This document shows, piece after piece, positions 1-8,453 of a stretch of 63,804 nt of DNA. Below the pieces are notes generated by a model that did not search any database, was not told where the DNA came from, and saw only the letters and a list, made by a program, of their open reading frames with translations. Each line of letters starts with the position of its first letter. Position 1 is the stretch's first letter. Source of the DNA: JAYEPK01 sp048569615 (GTDB taxonomy: Archaea > Thermoplasmatota > Penumbrarchaeia > Penumbrarchaeales > Penumbrarchaeaceae); contig JBLIRK010000015.1 of the NCBI GenBank assembly GCA_048569615.1, forward strand, positions 1 through 63,804, written 5' to 3'. The translations under genes and the position numbers were made by a program.

Positions 1-292
1 TTACATGTAATTCCATTGTATCACCCGGGGTAACTGGCTTTCTGAATTTTACATTATTAATAGATGCGAATAAAACGCCTTTACTATTCGGTGCTGCTTT
101 TAGTGTTTTTACTACCAATACTGCTGATGCTTGAGCTAATGCTTCGATATGTTGATCCATTTCAATAACATCTGATTTGATTATTTCATTTGTATTATCC
201 TTAGTGCTTTTCTTCTCAACGCAACCACTGATTAGAATAAGAAAAATAAAACAAATCCATGTGAGTGACTTTTTCCTAGTGAATCTTTTCAT
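1..292 (-). CDS. partial lipoprotein-like start joined to a FabZ-like fragment
   Basis: Reading leftwards from an ATG at 292, the frame is open to the window edge (97 codons, C-terminus missing). Residues 1-24 look like a bacterial-type lipoprotein signal: basic start, hydrophobic stretch, then LISGC. From about residue 49 the sequence changes to a stretch strongly resembling the second half of beta-hydroxyacyl-ACP dehydratase FabZ (IEALAQASAVL, then NNVKFRKPVTPGDT). FabZ is a cytoplasmic fatty-acid synthesis enzyme, absent from most archaea and never a lipoprotein, and the catalytic His half of the fold is missing. The DNA is far richer in A+T than the genes from 582 on. A chimeric assembly or amplification product, or a broken foreign insertion, is more likely than a functional gene. 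Confidence 0.45.
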   Translation of the reverse strand, partial: MKRFTRKKSLTWICFIFLILISGCVEKKSTKDNTNEIIKSDVIEMDQHIEALAQASAVLVVKTLKAAPNSKGVLFASINNVKFRKPVTPGDTMELHV

Positions 293-320
293 TTTGACAC
301 TTCGCTTAAGAATCTATTTG

Positions 321-341
321 ACACTTTTTCAAAGTGTTTTT
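321..341 (+). terminator. 7-bp hairpin followed by T run
   Basis: A perfect inverted repeat, ACACTTT-ttc-AAAGTGT, is followed by TTTT on the + strand, like a small intrinsic terminator. No gene on the + strand leads into it. The ten-base string TTTGACACTT occurs twice nearby (293-302 and 318-327). Its role is unknown. Confidence 0.3.
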
Positions 342-388
342 ATCCCCTCAATTTTGCCTTCTTCGGCCAGTTTCGGAAACGTTCTCAT
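329..388 (-). CDS. 19-codon ORF with strong Shine-Dalgarno (doubtful)
   Basis: On the minus strand AAAGGAG sits seven bases before an ATG at 388 that opens a 19-codon frame (MRTFPKLAEEG...) ending in TGA at 329. The ribosome site is of bacterial strength and the product is too short to recognise. It could be the start of a truncated gene, a leader peptide upstream of the lipoprotein-like frame, or another piece of a chimeric sequence. It lies in the AT-rich edge block. Confidence 0.2.
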   Translation of the reverse strand: MRTFPKLAEEGKIEGIKTL

Positions 389-517
389 TGGTGTTCTCCT
401 TTGAATTATTCTCTCCCGATATCGCGTTCTCTTCCGAAGACCTCCCTGAGAATGCATTGAAACATGATCTTAAAAACTTTTGCTCTTCGGTGTTAATAGG
501 TATCTTTTACATGAATT

Positions 518-530
518 TTTATTTAAATAT
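518..530 (+). promoter_or_regulatory. TATA box for the 582-1150 gene pair
   Basis: TTTATTTAAATAT lies about 52 bp before the ATG at 582. An archaeal promoter would initiate about 25 bp downstream, near 553, giving a leader of roughly 30 nt. The rest of 300-580 holds no convincing gene beyond the minus-strand frames listed. Confidence 0.4.
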
Positions 531-581
531 CAACTCCAGCAATAAAAATGCTTTTAATATTGATCGGTTCATTCATATCCT

Positions 582-809
582 ATGGAGCAGAAGCACAAAT
601 GGGGGCTCTTCGTCGGGGCCGGTTTCCTGGTAATGCTCATCGGGAGCTTCACCGCCGTAATTCCGTTCATCGGGCTCCCCGTCATGTTCCTCGGTGTGGC
701 AATGTGCGTTATCGGGATCATTGTGATAATCGTCCTTGTATTGAAAGAAAGGAAGACGGATTACAAGGATATGAACGATAATATAGAAAAGGAGGATCTG
801 AGACCATGA
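582..809 (+). CDS. small two-helix membrane protein
   Basis: A 75-residue protein with two hydrophobic segments at about residues 8-29 and 33-54 and a charged C-terminal tail ending EKEDLRP. The fold would be a helical hairpin with a short cytoplasmic tail. The start is ATG after a TATA-containing AT-rich leader. Its last codons overlap the next gene in the ATGA style at 806-809, so the two are co-transcribed and probably translationally coupled. The overlapping frame from 548 is a shadow. I do not recognise a family. The pairing with a YbjQ-like protein suggests a membrane partner for it, which is inference. Confidence 0.7.
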   Translation: MEQKHKWGLFVGAGFLVMLIGSFTAVIPFIGLPVMFLGVAMCVIGIIVIIVLVLKERKTDYKDMNDNIEKEDLRP

Positions 810-1150
810 AGGATAAGAGGAAGATCATGATATTGAACCTGGATTACGTTCCGGGATACGAAATTGTTGAATCGCTCGGGCTCGTCAGGGCCAACGTCGT
901 TCAGTCGAAGCATATCGGGAAGGACATAGTCGCCGGCCTGAAGAACCTGGTGGGAGGGGAGCTCCACGAGTACACTGAGATGCTCGCCGAATCCAGGGAG
1001 ATCGCCCTGAGCAGGATGGAGAGAAAAGCGATGGACCGGGGAGCTGACGCGGTAATAAATGTCAGGTTCATGACATCGGCCATAACCCAGCAGGCCGCCG
1101 AGATCATGGCCTACGGGACCGCGGTGAAGCTCAAGAAGAAGACGAAGTGA
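806..1150 (+). CDS. YbjQ/UPF0145-like heavy-metal-binding-domain protein
   Basis: A 114-residue soluble protein with the YbjQ (UPF0145) pattern: a first strand around YVPGYEIVESLGLVRA, a variable loop with GGELHEYTEML, a helix of regularly spaced charged residues (SREIALSRMERKAM), then GADAVINVRF and a final strand MAYGTAVKL. Family members are about 100-110 residues and form ring-shaped pentamers of unknown function; some annotations call them heavy-metal-binding on weak evidence. GGAGGAT precedes the ATG, and the start overlaps the stop of the small membrane protein upstream. Confidence 0.85.
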   Translation: MKDKRKIMILNLDYVPGYEIVESLGLVRANVVQSKHIGKDIVAGLKNLVGGELHEYTEMLAESREIALSRMERKAMDRGADAVINVRFMTSAITQQAAEIMAYGTAVKLKKKTK

Positions 1151-1214
1151 GCTCCTATCGCATGATATCTATTACTTTACCGGGGGGAGAGCTTTCAGCC
1201 AGTTAACATCTCTC

Positions 1215-3674
1215 CTAATAGCTTCTTTCCCGGATAACATCGGCTATGATGATCCTTCGGATGTACCGGATCGTGATGAGGGACACTGCAACGACCGTCA
1301 TTATCATGAGCAGCGATCCGATGATGAAACCGATCCAGGACCATCTCATAACCAGGTTGATACCTTCGAAATCTGTACCCACCGTCAGCATATAATATGC
1401 CAGACCCCAGCCTCCTGCAACTCCTAGCATTATCCCCGGAATTGTGATAAATCCCGCCTCCAGGAATATCAGCTTGCTCAGTCTGATCTGAGATGTGCCA
1501 AGCGTCTTCATGGTGGCATAGTCCCTTCTCTTCTCCTGGGTCGATATCATGAAAAGGTTGTATATTATCGCAGCGGCAAGAGCGGTGCTGATGATCGAAA
1601 TGGCATAGACCACTCCCATGAACAGATCGAAGTATTCCTCAATGAGGTTGCCCGTTTGCGAGCGGTGGGAGACAGACGATACTCCCGGTACCTTGATCAG
1701 GGAATTCTCCAGGGAGAGCGATCTTCCCCCGCCCCTCGTATCCAGATATATCACGTTCGCAAGGCCCTTGAGTCCTGTCATGTTCTGGATCGTTTCAATG
1801 TCCGTAAAGGCGATGAATCCCAGGTTGTTTCCTTGGATGCCGCAGATCCTGATCTTCTTGGGAGTCATGACCGGTCCCACATCAGGGACCATGACCGGCA
1901 CCTCGATATCTATCAGGTCCCCGACATCAATTCCCATGGTGTCCCTGTGGTAGAAGGAGATCACGAGCTGGCCCTTGACGATCTCTCCCTCCTCCATCTC
2001 CACTTTGAAGGCACTTCCGATATCTTCAATGGCATATACAAGAGCATTCTCTTCTTTTCCATCCGTCTTCAAGTTTGTCGGAAGGAAGAGACAGGGATTT
2101 GTTCCGATTATCTCGGGGTAATCATCCTTCCAGCTCGAGGTGGTATTGATGGAGAAGAAGTTCTCCGCTTCCACCTCGTAATCCCACTTGTTGACAGCAT
2201 TCCATTCGTCCACCATGACGATCATTGTCTGCATTATGATCATGAAACTCAGGAACAGCGACAGCGCCAGACCGACCCCAATTGTCGAGGTGAGACTCCT
2301 GCTGGGTTTCCTGAGTATGTTCCGGAAGGTCAATTTCAGAGCTGTGGGAATGGAGCTCCTCCGACCTATCCTTGTTGCCAGCCTTCCCACCTTCCTCCTG
2401 CTGACCCCTTCCCTCTGCTGGATCGCATCGACCGGTTTGATGCGAAGCGACTTCCATGCGGGCAGCATGGTGCAGGAGACACAGATGGCCAGCGAAATCA
2501 AGGCACCCGCGATGTAATATCCCCAGGAAACGGAATATACCATGACCGGAAAGCCGAAGTTCGCCTTGACGATACCAAGGAACCAGATGTTCAAGGGGAC
2601 TGAAAGTCCAAGTCCCAGGATCACACCCAGGAATGCGACCATTATACCGATAGAAGCAAAATAGAGCATGACGATCCTGTTCGGAACTCCCAGGGATTTG
2701 AATATCCCTATCTGCACCTTGTGGGTCTGTACCATCCTTCGGAGAGCCATGAAAAGTCCGAAACCGGATACCGTGAAGATCACAATCGGGAACGTTCTGA
2801 AAACCTTTGTATCCCCCTCCATATCGTCCCTGATGAAATAACGGGCCGGGTCCTCCTCTCTCTCGACGGTCTTTACCGGGATGCCGTTTGTCTGAAAAAG
2901 TTCGATGATCGTCTTCTTGAACGCCTCAAGCCGGTCCGGATCCTTTAACTTTAGGACGATATCATTGACAAGAGTCTCACCATCCATGGACCCATGGATC
3001 CTCTGGGCAGTCTCCATGGGGACCGCAAGCACTCCCAGGGACCTGTGCTGGGGCATCAGGTTGCCTTCCTTCATGACCATGAAGTACTCCGGGATGGCCA
3101 CTTCGTTCAGCACCGAGAACGATGTGGTGTTGTACCCGTTGATGACCTGGATGGCATCACCCTTTCCAATTTCGTACACCTGCGCGAAATTGTGTTCTAG
3201 ATAGCATTCGTTTCCGGTCTCCGATGAGAACAAGATATCGTAATCGCCGTAGGGAAGCGGCCTGTTGACCGTAATCTCCCTCTGGCTGTCCGGGGCATCG
3301 TAGTATTCATAGCCCATGACGATCCCCTTGGATATCTTGGCGCCTCCTCCCTCGGTATGGTTCAGGAAGACATTGAAAACCAATCTGTATTCGATGTCCT
3401 GGATATCGTCCATGATCCCGTCGGAGGACAGTAGGGCTGCCACGTCCGACCTGTTCTTTATTATCCCGTACTGGAATTCTATCCTGAGATCCATGAACCT
3501 GGATTCCTCGTAGTTGTGATCGAAGGTTTTGAACCTTGAAGCCTGCATGTCGTTGAGAGCACCGAACGCTGCCACACCCAACCCGAGGATCAGTATGAGA
3601 AAGATGTACTGGAACTTGTGGGCCCAAATCTCCCTCATTCCTTTTTTAAGGAATGTCGTTCTCATGCTCACCAC
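1215..3674 (-). CDS. ABC exporter permease, FtsX/MacB-like, two FtsX domains
   Basis: An 819-residue permease. One helix at about residues 20-40 is followed by a long extracytoplasmic domain, a three-helix FtsX block (about 295-415) ending LRIKPVDAIQ, another helix (about 465-485) leading a second extracytoplasmic domain, and a final three-helix FtsX block (about 690-810) with the typical EKRRDYATMKTLG cytoplasmic turn. This duplicated layout is that of archaeal and Gram-positive permeases working with a MacB/LolD-type ATPase on lipids, peptides or drugs. It overlaps the stop of the ATPase gene upstream (start GTG at 3674 or ATG at 3665) and is the last gene of a TetR-ATPase-permease operon. 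The substrate cannot be read from the sequence. Confidence 0.9.
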   Translation of the reverse strand: MVSMRTTFLKKGMREIWAHKFQYIFLILILGLGVAAFGALNDMQASRFKTFDHNYEESRFMDLRIEFQYGIIKNRSDVAALLSSDGIMDDIQDIEYRLVFNVFLNHTEGGGAKISKGIVMGYEYYDAPDSQREITVNRPLPYGDYDILFSSETGNECYLEHNFAQVYEIGKGDAIQVINGYNTTSFSVLNEVAIPEYFMVMKEGNLMPQHRSLGVLAVPMETAQRIHGSMDGETLVNDIVLKLKDPDRLEAFKKTIIELFQTNGIPVKTVEREEDPARYFIRDDMEGDTKVFRTFPIVIFTVSGFGLFMALRRMVQTHKVQIGIFKSLGVPNRIVMLYFASIGIMVAFLGVILGLGLSVPLNIWFLGIVKANFGFPVMVYSVSWGYYIAGALISLAICVSCTMLPAWKSLRIKPVDAIQQREGVSRRKVGRLATRIGRRSSIPTALKLTFRNILRKPSRSLTSTIGVGLALSLFLSFMIIMQTMIVMVDEWNAVNKWDYEVEAENFFSINTTSSWKDDYPEIIGTNPCLFLPTNLKTDGKEENALVYAIEDIGSAFKVEMEEGEIVKGQLVISFYHRDTMGIDVGDLIDIEVPVMVPDVGPVMTPKKIRICGIQGNNLGFIAFTDIETIQNMTGLKGLANVIYLDTRGGGRSLSLENSLIKVPGVSSVSHRSQTGNLIEEYFDLFMGVVYAISIISTALAAAIIYNLFMISTQEKRRDYATMKTLGTSQIRLSKLIFLEAGFITIPGIMLGVAGGWGLAYYMLTVGTDFEGINLVMRWSWIGFIIGSLLMIMTVVAVSLITIRYIRRIIIADVIRERSY

Positions 3675-4399
3675 TCCAGTTCGGAAACCGGTATCGGCTT
3701 TTTATTGCCCACTTCCTTGACAATCGCTCCATCTTTCAAGTAGAGAACCTTGTTGGCTATCTTCGCCAGTTCCTTGTTGTGGGTCACGATGAGGACTGCT
3801 CTCCCTTCCTTTGCAATGGAAACAAGGAGGCTTAGGATCATCTTGCCCGTTGTGTAGTCCAGTTCACCGGTCGGCTCATCGGCTAACAGGATCCGGGGAT
3901 CTTTCGAAAGCGCCCTGGCTATGGACACTCTCTGTTGCTCGCCTCCCGAGAGCTGAAAAGGAAAGTGATCTTCTCTACCTGCCAGCCCGACCTTACCCAA
4001 CAGTTCCTCGGCGCGCTTATGGACCTCCCTGGAAGGCAGGTTCATTACGTATTCGAGTACGAACTCGACGTTCTCCCGGGCTGTCAGATTGGGGATCAGG
4101 TTGAAGAACTGAAAGACGAAGCCTATGCTCTCCTGTCTGTATCTGGTCAGTTCCTTCTGGTTAAGGCAATGTATCCCTCTTCCGTTCACAAAGATCTTCC
4201 CGCTCGTAGGAGAATCTATGCCTCCAATCTGGTTCAGCAAGGTCGTCTTTCCGCATCCGCTGGGCCCGAGTATGACCGTTACCTCGTTGGGCATGACCTC
4301 CAGGCTCACGCTGTTCAGGGCATGCACGGTGACCTCGCCCATTTGGTAGGACTTGGACATCTTCTCCACTCTTATCAAGGGTCTCCTCTCTTCCCTCAT
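3668..4399 (-). CDS. ABC transporter ATP-binding protein, MacB/LolD type
   Basis: 243 residues, the usual length. It has the Walker A GPSGCGKTT (about 45-53), Q-loop FVFQFFNLIPNLTA, signature LSGGEQQR (about 149-156), Walker B ILLADEPTGELD and the switch His in VLIVTHN. The GEQQR signature and TGELD are typical of the MacB/LolD branch that powers FtsX-type permeases. The start ATG overlaps the TGA of the TetR gene (4396-4399) and the end overlaps the permease start, so the three form one translationally coupled unit. Confidence 0.95.
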   Translation of the reverse strand: MREERRPLIRVEKMSKSYQMGEVTVHALNSVSLEVMPNEVTVILGPSGCGKTTLLNQIGGIDSPTSGKIFVNGRGIHCLNQKELTRYRQESIGFVFQFFNLIPNLTARENVEFVLEYVMNLPSREVHKRAEELLGKVGLAGREDHFPFQLSGGEQQRVSIARALSKDPRILLADEPTGELDYTTGKMILSLLVSIAKEGRAVLIVTHNKELAKIANKVLYLKDGAIVKEVGNKKPIPVSELEW

Positions 4400-5037
4400 T
4401 TTAATACCTCCATTTTCTTCAGATATTCTAACAAAAGACCTTCACGCGTGTTGAGGATCCTCTCGAGGATCTTTACGGATTCATGCAGCAGGTCCTGGTC
4501 GACCTCCGCTCTCCCTGCATGTTCATGGTGCCCCTCACCGAGCTGATTGCTGGCTCCGAGCATCGCAGCGGCGGTCAGAGTCGGATCGCCCGTATTGAAC
4601 AATCCTTCCCTGTTGCCTTCCTCGATCAATTTGGCATAGCAGTCGATGAGGACGGGCATTACCCGCTTCTGGATCTTCAGATGAAGATGCTCGTTCTTCT
4701 CCTCGTGGATGTAGTCGCTGAGCTTCTCCTTTCCGATGGCAAGGGTTCTGAAATAGAACGAGACCTTGAACATACGGACAAGGGCGTCTCCCTCCGAGTT
4801 CTCCGAAATTTTCCTGACGTTTGAAGTAACATCCTCGATGAGCTGGTCAACCAGTATGTTAAGGACGTCCTCCTTGGTCTTGAAGTAGTGATAGAATGTG
4901 CCCTTTGCGATGCCTACTTCCTTGATTATGAGCTCCACCGGCGTCTCCTCGTACCCGTATTCCAGGAACAGCCTCTCGGCGGTTTCGACTATCTCCTTCT
5001 TCCGGACCTCATGCTCCTTCACTATTCTGGGCGTCAT
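4396..5037 (-). CDS. TetR/AcrR-family repressor of the ABC exporter operon
   Basis: 213 residues with the TetR N-terminal DNA-binding domain (about 12-58): a helix ETAERLFLEYGYEETPVELI, then the recognition-helix pattern GIAKGTFYHYFKTKEDVL. The C-terminal ligand domain is variable, as expected, and has an odd His-rich stretch GEGHHEHAG near residue 170 that might bind metal (inference). It is the first gene of the operon, and its promoter carries an inverted repeat over the expected transcription start, so autoregulated repression relieved by an export substrate is the likely mode of action. Confidence 0.92.
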   Translation of the reverse strand: MTPRIVKEHEVRKKEIVETAERLFLEYGYEETPVELIIKEVGIAKGTFYHYFKTKEDVLNILVDQLIEDVTSNVRKISENSEGDALVRMFKVSFYFRTLAIGKEKLSDYIHEEKNEHLHLKIQKRVMPVLIDCYAKLIEEGNREGLFNTGDPTLTAAAMLGASNQLGEGHHEHAGRAEVDQDLLHESVKILERILNTREGLLLEYLKKMEVLK

Positions 5038-5059
5038 TGGGATCAGCGCTCCGGCGGTG

Positions 5060-5084
5060 TTACCGACCGACCGTCAGTCGGTAA
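5060..5084 (-). promoter_or_regulatory. inverted-repeat operator of the TetR-ABC operon
   Basis: TTACCGAC (5060-5067) and GTCGGTAA (5077-5084) form a perfect 8-bp inverted repeat with a 9-bp spacer. It lies 23 bp before the TetR start and about 14 bp downstream of the TATA box on the minus strand, covering the expected transcription start. Size and position fit a TetR operator that blocks initiation. Confidence 0.7.
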
Positions 5085-5097
5085 TAGTATCCGGTGC

Positions 5098-5107
5098 TAT
5101 ATTTAAT
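5098..5107 (-). promoter_or_regulatory. TATA box of the TetR-ABC operon
   Basis: Minus strand ATTAAATATA, 61 bp before the start at 5037. Initiation about 25 bp downstream would fall inside the 5060-5084 inverted repeat. Confidence 0.55.
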
Positions 5108-5132
5108 CATTTTGGGACATCCCGGGGAGCCT

Positions 5133-7706
5133 TCAGCAGCCTTGGGAAAGGTCCTTCCTCGTCACGAGGAAAAGGAGCGACGGAAGCACGAAAAGCGCCG
5201 CCAACAAGGCCATGGCTATCATCAACGTCGTGAGTATTCCGTAGGATGAGAACATGGGCATGGGAGCGAAACCGATTATGGCGAAGCCCACCATGGTCGA
5301 AACTGCGGAACCGAACAGCGCGACACCCGAATGCTTTGCAGCCATTCTCATGGCCTCGTCCCTGGTCTCGCAGTCAGTCATTTCCTGCCTGAACCTTGCC
5401 GTTATATGCACGGAATAGTCGATGCCGACCCCGATAGATATCGCAGCAATGGTCGCCGTTACCGCATTGAGGTGGTAGCCTGCCAGGAACATGAAGGCGT
5501 AGAGCCAGACAACGACGAGTATCTCCGGGATAACGGTTACGAGTGCGTACTTGAAGGACCTGAAGAGGATTATCAGGACCACGAAACAGAGGATGACGGC
5601 CACCACTATGGAATATGAGAGCGAATCCGTTATTGCCGTAAGCCCCCTTTCCCTCTCGAAGGCTGAACCCGTGAGCCCTTTCTCCCTGATCGGGTCCACA
5701 TCGAGAGCCTTCATGTCCTCCCTGAACTCCTTCTCGGACGCCTTCACGGTGGCAAGCTCCCTTGTGTCGGGAATTCCCGTCATGACGTAGGTGGCATAGT
5801 TGCCTTCGTTCTCGGGGTCGATCCAGAGGAGCTCCCTCACTTGGGCCGTATCATACATCATCGTCGTGGAATTCATCGGGACCCCGTTCTCGTACATGTA
5901 ATGGAGAACGACCCTCAACTGCTCCCTCGTATCGGGGACACTGTCGCCGTCGGTGTCGGTGATATCGACCCCCTCCTCCTCTTCTATGATCCCGATGGTG
6001 TAATTGTTGCCGAGGATCCTCTCGAATCGAAGGAACATGTCCGCGTAGATGGACGCCTCCTGGGTATCGCTTTCCTTGGCGACGTTCTCATTGTCGTTAA
6101 AGTTCCTCTCCAGCGCCTCGATGGCGTCCCATACTGCGGGATCGGTCAGATCGCCCTCAATATAGAATACGACGGGCTCCCCTGCGGTATCGGCAAGGTG
6201 CTCGTCGAGCTTGTCCAGCGATACGACGAAATCGGATTCGGGATCGAAGTACTCCTTTGCGTCGAGCTTTGCCTCGAGCTGCAGGGCGAGATATCCGGCA
6301 ACTATGGATAAGACCAATACAGCGGGAAGGATGAAGAAGCGCTGTCTGGCTGTAAAGAGCACAAACTTTCCGAGCGTTTCCGATCCCTTTCCATTCTTCT
6401 GCTTCTTCTCCTTCTCCATTTCCTTTTTACTGAAGAACTGGTCGATGAGCATCTTTGCAGAGGGCACGTAGAATCCCATTATCCAGAAAGCGGAAACGAT
6501 GGCAAGGGAGGCCGCCACTCCGAAACCCACGATCTCCTCGATCTCCGAAATGGCATTCGAACCGAAAGCCACAACGGTGGTTATCATCGCCAGGAAAAGC
6601 GCACCGCCGACCCCGGCCACGCTGAGTCCGAAGGCCTTCCTGGGCTCCCTGACCTTTCCCTTTTCCTCCTCGTATCGATGGACGGCGTGGATCATGTAGT
6701 CAACGCCGAGAACCAGTATCGATACAGGGATCAGGATGTCTATGGTCAGGGATGAATCCAGCCCCGCAAGGTTCGAAAGCCCCCACATCCAGATGATTAC
6801 CATCAGGAGCCCGACCGCGGTCAGAAGGAACAGGCTGAAGGAGCGGAACAGCAAAGTAACGATCACAAGGATCAGTATCACGGCGAAGAATATGAGCACA
6901 ACCGAGAACTGTGCCTCATCGTTCGCCTCCAGTTCCAGATCTATCGCAATTCCCCAAAGCTTGTAATTTGTCTGGTTTCCCCGGAGGAAGTCCTGAAGCT
7001 CCCTGTTGTAGTATTCTAGGACCAGAGTATCCTCCCCTTCCCTTGCCGACTTTGGAAGGGTCTCCCTGTATTCCTCGTCGATCCCCTTGGTATCGGAGAG
7101 CACGTTCATGGCGATGGCCGGCGAGTACCATATGGTGACGTTCTGCCCCATTATCGAACCCGTTTCGTTGTAGGCCTTGACGGAGAAGGAGTCCTCGAAG
7201 CCCTCCCCCTCCGGGGTCTGGAGTATGTAATGAATGGCCAATTTGACCTGCTGGTCGTTTGCATTTTCAAGGCCGCCGTAGGGCATCAGTAAATGGTCTA
7301 CCGCATCTGCAATGGTGTAGATCCCGGTCGTCCAGCGGTCGAGCTCCACATCATATCTCGATGTCAGGTATTTCATTCCGGGCTCGGAGGACCGGAGCTT
7401 CTCTTCATTTTCGAGCAGCTCCAAGAGAACGTCCCTGGTCAGGGCGTCTCCACCCCTGGCTTCCAGTATGAAACTGCTGTAGGTGTCGGCGGAGGGCATC
7501 CTCTCGTCGATCTTATCCGCAAGGTCGAATATCTCGTCCTCTGGGTTCTGATCAGCCTGTGTGTCCGTTCCCATGGTCAACCAGGGGACCACGAGCAGAC
7601 CCGTGATCACGATGGTCGCGATTACGATGTAAGCGGCCCTCTTCTCCACTATGGAGCCGATCCGGTCCCAGACGTTCCTCTTTCCCTTTCCAATATCATC
7701 ATTCAT
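5133..7706 (-). CDS. RND/MMPL-family exporter (SSD-like)
   Basis: 857 residues with the RND plan in two halves: a single helix (about 22-42), a large extracytoplasmic domain, five or six helices (about 265-425), then a second single helix (about 455-475), a second large loop and a final helix block (about 690-850). GVDYMIHAVHRYEEE and GIGVDYSVHITARFRQE are the paired helix-4 motifs of MMPL/patched-like RND proteins; their Asp residues belong to the proton relay. Such proteins export lipids, hopanoids or drugs using an ion gradient. The gene overlaps the TetR gene upstream by 8 bp. No membrane-fusion or outer-membrane partner is present, as expected for a single-membrane archaeon. Confidence 0.93.
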   Translation of the reverse strand: MNDDIGKGKRNVWDRIGSIVEKRAAYIVIATIVITGLLVVPWLTMGTDTQADQNPEDEIFDLADKIDERMPSADTYSSFILEARGGDALTRDVLLELLENEEKLRSSEPGMKYLTSRYDVELDRWTTGIYTIADAVDHLLMPYGGLENANDQQVKLAIHYILQTPEGEGFEDSFSVKAYNETGSIMGQNVTIWYSPAIAMNVLSDTKGIDEEYRETLPKSAREGEDTLVLEYYNRELQDFLRGNQTNYKLWGIAIDLELEANDEAQFSVVLIFFAVILILVIVTLLFRSFSLFLLTAVGLLMVIIWMWGLSNLAGLDSSLTIDILIPVSILVLGVDYMIHAVHRYEEEKGKVREPRKAFGLSVAGVGGALFLAMITTVVAFGSNAISEIEEIVGFGVAASLAIVSAFWIMGFYVPSAKMLIDQFFSKKEMEKEKKQKNGKGSETLGKFVLFTARQRFFILPAVLVLSIVAGYLALQLEAKLDAKEYFDPESDFVVSLDKLDEHLADTAGEPVVFYIEGDLTDPAVWDAIEALERNFNDNENVAKESDTQEASIYADMFLRFERILGNNYTIGIIEEEEGVDITDTDGDSVPDTREQLRVVLHYMYENGVPMNSTTMMYDTAQVRELLWIDPENEGNYATYVMTGIPDTRELATVKASEKEFREDMKALDVDPIREKGLTGSAFERERGLTAITDSLSYSIVVAVILCFVVLIILFRSFKYALVTVIPEILVVVWLYAFMFLAGYHLNAVTATIAAISIGVGIDYSVHITARFRQEMTDCETRDEAMRMAAKHSGVALFGSAVSTMVGFAIIGFAPMPMFSSYGILTTLMIAMALLAALFVLPSLLFLVTRKDLSQGC

Positions 7707-8331
7707 CGAAGTACCCCCATAGTCCGTTCAGGTCTTCCTTGGAGGATTTCGGGTCCTTCAGCACGGACCGGACCTTTGCCACGAATATTATGTCCGCACC
7801 CGTTTCCTTCAACAGTTCAATGATGCTCTCGGTGCTGCTGTCCCTCATCATCCCCTGACTTGCCTCCACGGCCATACCGTAGGAGAAGTACGACATCTTG
7901 GTGAATATGGATACAAGCTCATCCCTTGAGAAATCCCGGAGCATCGGATCCCGTCTCATCCTTTCGATATAGGTTTCGTGATCCCTCTCCCCGTTCGTCT
8001 CGAAACCCGGATCAATGAAGAAATTGTTGAACAGGACCGGCTCGTCCCTTGCGAAGCACACGTATCCCACTCCCATGTTTAGGAACGGGATGTCGGTCCA
8101 CGGCCGAATGCTGTATTCGTCCATGAGCTCCACGGTCTTTTTCAGCAGCTCCCGCTGCAGCTCCTGGATGTTCTCGAAGTATGTGTATATGGGGCCCACT
8201 GAGGAACCAAGACGCTTGGCAACCTTTCTCGCAGTTATGCCCTCCATCCCTTCCTTCCGGAATATGTCGAAGGCCCCTTCGATGATGTTCTCCCTGCTGA
8301 ACTGAACTTGAGGCGGCATCTCATTCACCAC
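7699..8331 (-). CDS. TetR/AcrR-family repressor of the RND operon
   Basis: 210 residues with a TetR DNA-binding domain near residues 12-60 (EGAFDIFRKEGMEGITARKVAKRL, then a recognition-helix region SVGPIYTYFENIQELQ). The C-terminal domain resembles the broad TetR_C group. Translation may start at GTG 8331 or ATG 8319. The gene leads a two-gene operon with the RND exporter, and two overlapping inverted repeats lie just upstream. It is not closely similar to the TetR protein at 4396-5037. Confidence 0.9.
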   Translation of the reverse strand: MVNEMPPQVQFSRENIIEGAFDIFRKEGMEGITARKVAKRLGSSVGPIYTYFENIQELQRELLKKTVELMDEYSIRPWTDIPFLNMGVGYVCFARDEPVLFNNFFIDPGFETNGERDHETYIERMRRDPMLRDFSRDELVSIFTKMSYFSYGMAVEASQGMMRDSSTESIIELLKETGADIIFVAKVRSVLKDPKSSKEDLNGLWGYFDE

Positions 8332-8332
8332 A

Positions 8333-8378
8333 TCTAACAGTGGTAATATAACGACAGTTAGATAACAGATGTTATATT
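8333..8378 (-). promoter_or_regulatory. promoter and overlapping inverted repeats of the TetR-RND operon
   Basis: Two perfect inverted repeats interlock, both with 18-bp spacers: TCTAAC (8333-8338) with GTTAGA (8357-8362), and AATATAAC (8345-8352) with GTTATATT (8371-8378). The minus-strand TATA-like ATTAATATAA overlaps the upstream arm, so one repeat covers the TATA box and the other the expected start of transcription. This suggests two repressor dimers. Confidence 0.55.
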
Positions 8379-8453
8379 AATATGTTGCGCTGGAATCCCT
8401 GAAGCGTTCGGAATGGGGAGAATCAAAAGGGAAGCGGTCTCGCACGAAGGCCC

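Noticed and set aside
1656..2603. 315-codon plus-strand frame opposite the ABC permease
   Set aside because: It mirrors the codon bias of the permease, has no domain and no promoter; the permease on the other strand has full motifs.
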